The notes beneath the pieces are model-generated. The model was not told the origin of the DNA and did not search any database. It saw only the letters and a list, made by a program, of their open reading frames with translations. Shown in pieces: positions 5,656-7,973 of a stretch of DNA of 7,973 nt; position 1 is the stretch's first letter; each line of letters starts with the position of its first letter. Source of the DNA: Muribaculaceae bacterium (lineage in GTDB: Bacteria; Bacteroidota; Bacteroidia; Bacteroidales; Muribaculaceae). The stretch lies in NCBI GenBank assembly GCA_029059965.1, contig JAIDUY010000533.1:1-7973 (forward strand), read 5' to 3'. A program made the translations under genes and the position numbers.

Positions 5656-7973
5656 ATGAAATTATCGTTACGCACTCTCGCGCTCGGCGCAGCCATCGCT
5701 GCCGTCGGCGCAATGAACGCGCAGGATGCCCCTACCGTTACTCAGAAGTGGATCAGCCACGACCTGATTAACGCAGGCTTCGAAAACGGTGGTGATGTTC
5801 GCGCCGGTAGCGGCGCAGCCGGCAAGGCTTACATCTCCAACAGCAAGAGCATCATGACTTACGACGGCACAGAGGTAAAGACCCTCTACACCGCCGACGT
5901 AGCCCTCAACCGCGGTCTCGTTACCGACGACATGGGCAACGTGCTCGTTTCCACCGCATGGGCAGGCAATCCCATCGGCAAGACATGGCTTCTCATCAGC
6001 GCCGATGGCCAGACCGTCAAGGAACTCACCATCACCGCTCCCAGCAGCTCCGCATTCGCAGGCGGCCGTTCCGACCTCCAGGGTCGCGCGGTAGGCGACT
6101 TCTTCAGCGAAGAAGGCGGTGTCTTCTATCTCACTTGCCAGAACGAAACTTTCGCTATCCCCGTATTCATCGCCAACGGTGAAGTTCAGGATCCCGAATA
6201 CGCCACCGACGACGCCGGTTTCGCAGCAGCCAACAACATGGCCTACGCCCAGCCCGCTGCTCCCCGCGACCAGATTGACGCCGACAACATGATGTATTCC
6301 TACTACTACGCCGCCAGCAACATGGCCGAAATCGGCTATGCCACTGAAGACGGCGAAGCAGCTTACATCAACTGGCCCAACGCCGACCAGCTCCCCAACA
6401 CCTGGTACACCAAGAACGCAGAAGGCGTTGCCAACATCACCCGCGGCCAGAACGGTTTCGACGTATTCGAGCTCGGCGGCGTGAAGTATGCAATCCACCA
6501 CTTCGGTCCCGTGAACTGGAACTCCAACTTCGCCATCTGGAACATCGAGAACGGCGACGTGCTCTTCCACACCAACTATGTTGAAGGCGACGAGTTCTAC
6601 GGCGACAAGACCGGTAACGGCTGCGGCCTCTTCGCTCGCGTAATCGACGAATATACCGCTCAGATCTATCAGGTCTACACCAACGCAATCAACAAGGGCA
6701 TTTCCTTCACCGCAATGTACGAAGTAACCCTGCCCAAGCAGGTTGAACCCGCTCAGCCCCTCTACCTCGCAGGTCAGTTCCAGGGCTGGAATCCCGCTGA
6801 ACCCGCAGAATTCGTTCTCGGCGAAGACGGCATCTACACCCTCGACCTCGTGCAGACCGGCGGCGGCCTCAAGATGTCCACCTCCAAGGGCACATGGGAT
6901 GACTTCAACGCAGGCGTTATCGGCGTCAAGGGCAATGCTCTCGCTATCGGCGAATTCGAGCTCGAGCCCGGCAACACTTCCGACATCGCTCTCGCCAACG
7001 GTACCTACACCCTCAGCGTAGACCTCGCCAACAACAAGATTTCCGTAGCCGGTGAAGTTTCCTTCTCCGCTCCCGAACTCTACGTACGCGGCACCCTCAA
7101 CGATTGGGGTCACAGCGATGCCACCAAGATGGTTACCGACGGCGAAGTTAACGGCGACGGCTATGTAGTCTACACCTGGAGCGCTCCCGAACTCAAGGGC
7201 GAATACAAGATTGCCACCACCGACTGGGCTGTCAGCCTCGGCGGCAACTTCAGCGGCGCAGGCACATTCGAACTCGAACGTGGCGGCGAAAACAACAACC
7301 TCAAGTGCGACCTCGGCGACGTTACCCTCAAGCCCCTCTATCCCGAGGACATGACCAAGGCTCCCAAGCTCACCGTTTCCGGTATTTTCAAGGCCGAACG
7401 CAAGGCTTTCGCTTACAACCTCAAGGGTGAAGCCCTCGAAAACGACCAGTACAAGGTAACCTTCACCAGCACCAACGCTGCCGAAGATGGCGAAGTTGTT
7501 CTCCGCGACGAAAACGGCCAGATCGTTGCCAACATTCCCGTTGCCAACGTAGTCAAGGGCGAAAACTCCGTAGTAGTTGACCTCGCCGACCTCGAAGAAG
7601 GCAACTACACCTGGTTTGTACGTCTGTACAGCACCCTCGACAGCGAAATCGCAGGTGTTGCCTACCAGGCTCCCATCGAATGGACCAACAACGACAACAT
7701 GACCGGCGGTATCGCCATCATCCGCGACGTCAACGAAGCAGCTTACGGCTACACCGTGCTCGGCATGGGCAAGGCTCACGGCTTCGTAGTCTTCAATCCC
7801 GAAGGCGAAATCATGAACGAGAACGCCGCTCCCGCATGGGTAGGCTTCGAAGGCTTCACCGCCACCAACGGTTCCTCCACAACCCGTGGCGACGCCCTCC
7901 GCGGCTACGCCGTATTCGCCGACTGGTCCGACAAGGGTTCCGGCTACTGGCGCATCAACCCCCACGACCTGTC
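5656..7973 (+). CDS. Large exported all-beta protein with two SusE/SusF-like modules (5' part, runs off the window)
   Basis: The ATG at 5656 opens a frame with no stop to the window end, 772 codons so far. A signal peptide (MKLSLRTLALGAAIAAVGAM, cleavage likely after A22 in NAQD) has no lipobox cysteine, so this is not a lipoprotein like true SusE/SusF. Residues about 30-355 look like a beta-propeller, with blade-like strands such as SIMTYDG (65-71) and NFAIWNIENGDVLF (291-304). Two consecutive modules of about 105 residues begin LYLAGQFQGWNP (369-380) and LYVRGTLNDWG (475-485). They resemble SusE/SusF starch-binding-type beta-sandwiches of Bacteroidetes surface glycan systems. An Ig-like region (about 570-675) and a second propeller-like start (from about 684) follow. 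Codons are strongly restricted, suggesting high expression. Glycan binding at or beyond the outer membrane is an inference. The missing C-terminus might carry a type IX secretion sorting domain, but this cannot be seen. No susC/susD genes are in view. Confidence 0.85.
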   Translation, partial: MKLSLRTLALGAAIAAVGAMNAQDAPTVTQKWISHDLINAGFENGGDVRAGSGAAGKAYISNSKSIMTYDGTEVKTLYTADVALNRGLVTDDMGNVLVSTAWAGNPIGKTWLLISADGQTVKELTITAPSSSAFAGGRSDLQGRAVGDFFSEEGGVFYLTCQNETFAIPVFIANGEVQDPEYATDDAGFAAANNMAYAQPAAPRDQIDADNMMYSYYYAASNMAEIGYATEDGEAAYINWPNADQLPNTWYTKNAEGVANITRGQNGFDVFELGGVKYAIHHFGPVNWNSNFAIWNIENGDVLFHTNYVEGDEFYGDKTGNGCGLFARVIDEYTAQIYQVYTNAINKGISFTAMYEVTLPKQVEPAQPLYLAGQFQGWNPAEPAEFVLGEDGIYTLDLVQTGGGLKMSTSKGTWDDFNAGVIGVKGNALAIGEFELEPGNTSDIALANGTYTLSVDLANNKISVAGEVSFSAPELYVRGTLNDWGHSDATKMVTDGEVNGDGYVVYTWSAPELKGEYKIATTDWAVSLGGNFSGAGTFELERGGENNNLKCDLGDVTLKPLYPEDMTKAPKLTVSGIFKAERKAFAYNLKGEALENDQYKVTFTSTNAAEDGEVVLRDENGQIVANIPVANVVKGENSVVVDLADLEEGNYTWFVRLYSTLDSEIAGVAYQAPIEWTNNDNMTGGIAIIRDVNEAAYGYTVLGMGKAHGFVVFNPEGEIMNENAAPAWVGFEGFTATNGSSTTRGDALRGYAVFADWSDKGSGYWRINPHDL

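Noticed and set aside
5668..7965. A 765-codon open frame on the minus strand
   Set aside because: It is the in-register shadow of the exported protein gene. The plus-strand product has a signal peptide, repeated modules and a promoter, while the minus-strand translation is Val/Gly/Glu-rich without domains.
1..7973. tRNA, rRNA, insertion sequence or prophage features
   Set aside because: No cloverleaf, rRNA-like segment, transposase motif, terminal inverted repeats or phage genes were seen by eye on either strand.

Overview
The window looks like chromosomal DNA of a gut Bacteroidota, most likely order Bacteroidales and plausibly a Muribaculaceae-like lineage. The supporting evidence is three promoters that fit the Bacteroidetes pattern (a TTTG-like -33 box, 20 bases, then TAnnTTTG), the lack of Shine-Dalgarno sequences, A-rich leaders, a SusE/SusF-like module, and Mfd and CTP protein types typical of that phylum. 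The genus call is an inference from style and moderately high coding GC. No alignment could be run.

Layout from left to right. Bases 1-60 hold a strong hairpin with T-runs on both sides, a bidirectional terminator. Bases 61-240 (minus) hold a complete small transcription unit: a promoter, a short leader and a 39-codon ORF for a peptide with a hydrophobic N-terminal segment, ending just before that terminator. Bases 289-5310 (minus) hold a two-gene operon. Its first gene is a secreted PDZ/S41 carboxy-terminal processing protease, and its second, 12 bases later, is mfd, the transcription-repair coupling factor. Bases 5311-5655 are a divergent intergenic region. It holds the protease promoter (minus), a degenerate tandem repeat that switches from a 9-base to a 7-base unit with telomere-like CCTAAAC copies, the promoter of the next gene (plus), and a leader almost free of G. 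Bases 5656-7973 (plus) hold the 5' 772 codons of a large exported all-beta protein that runs off the window. It has a signal peptide, a propeller-like region, two SusE/SusF-like starch-binding-type modules, an Ig-like region and the start of a second propeller-like region.

The operon is housekeeping: protein processing in the envelope and repair of transcribed DNA. The plus-strand gene looks like a strongly expressed, stand-alone surface or secreted protein; its codon use is extremely restricted (Leu mostly CTC, Pro mostly CCC, no TTA/CTA/TCA after codon 5). The two least-explained items are the 39-residue peptide gene and the 9-to-7 repeat tract between the divergent promoters. Long open frames opposite mfd, the protease and the exported protein are read here as codon-bias shadows, not genes.
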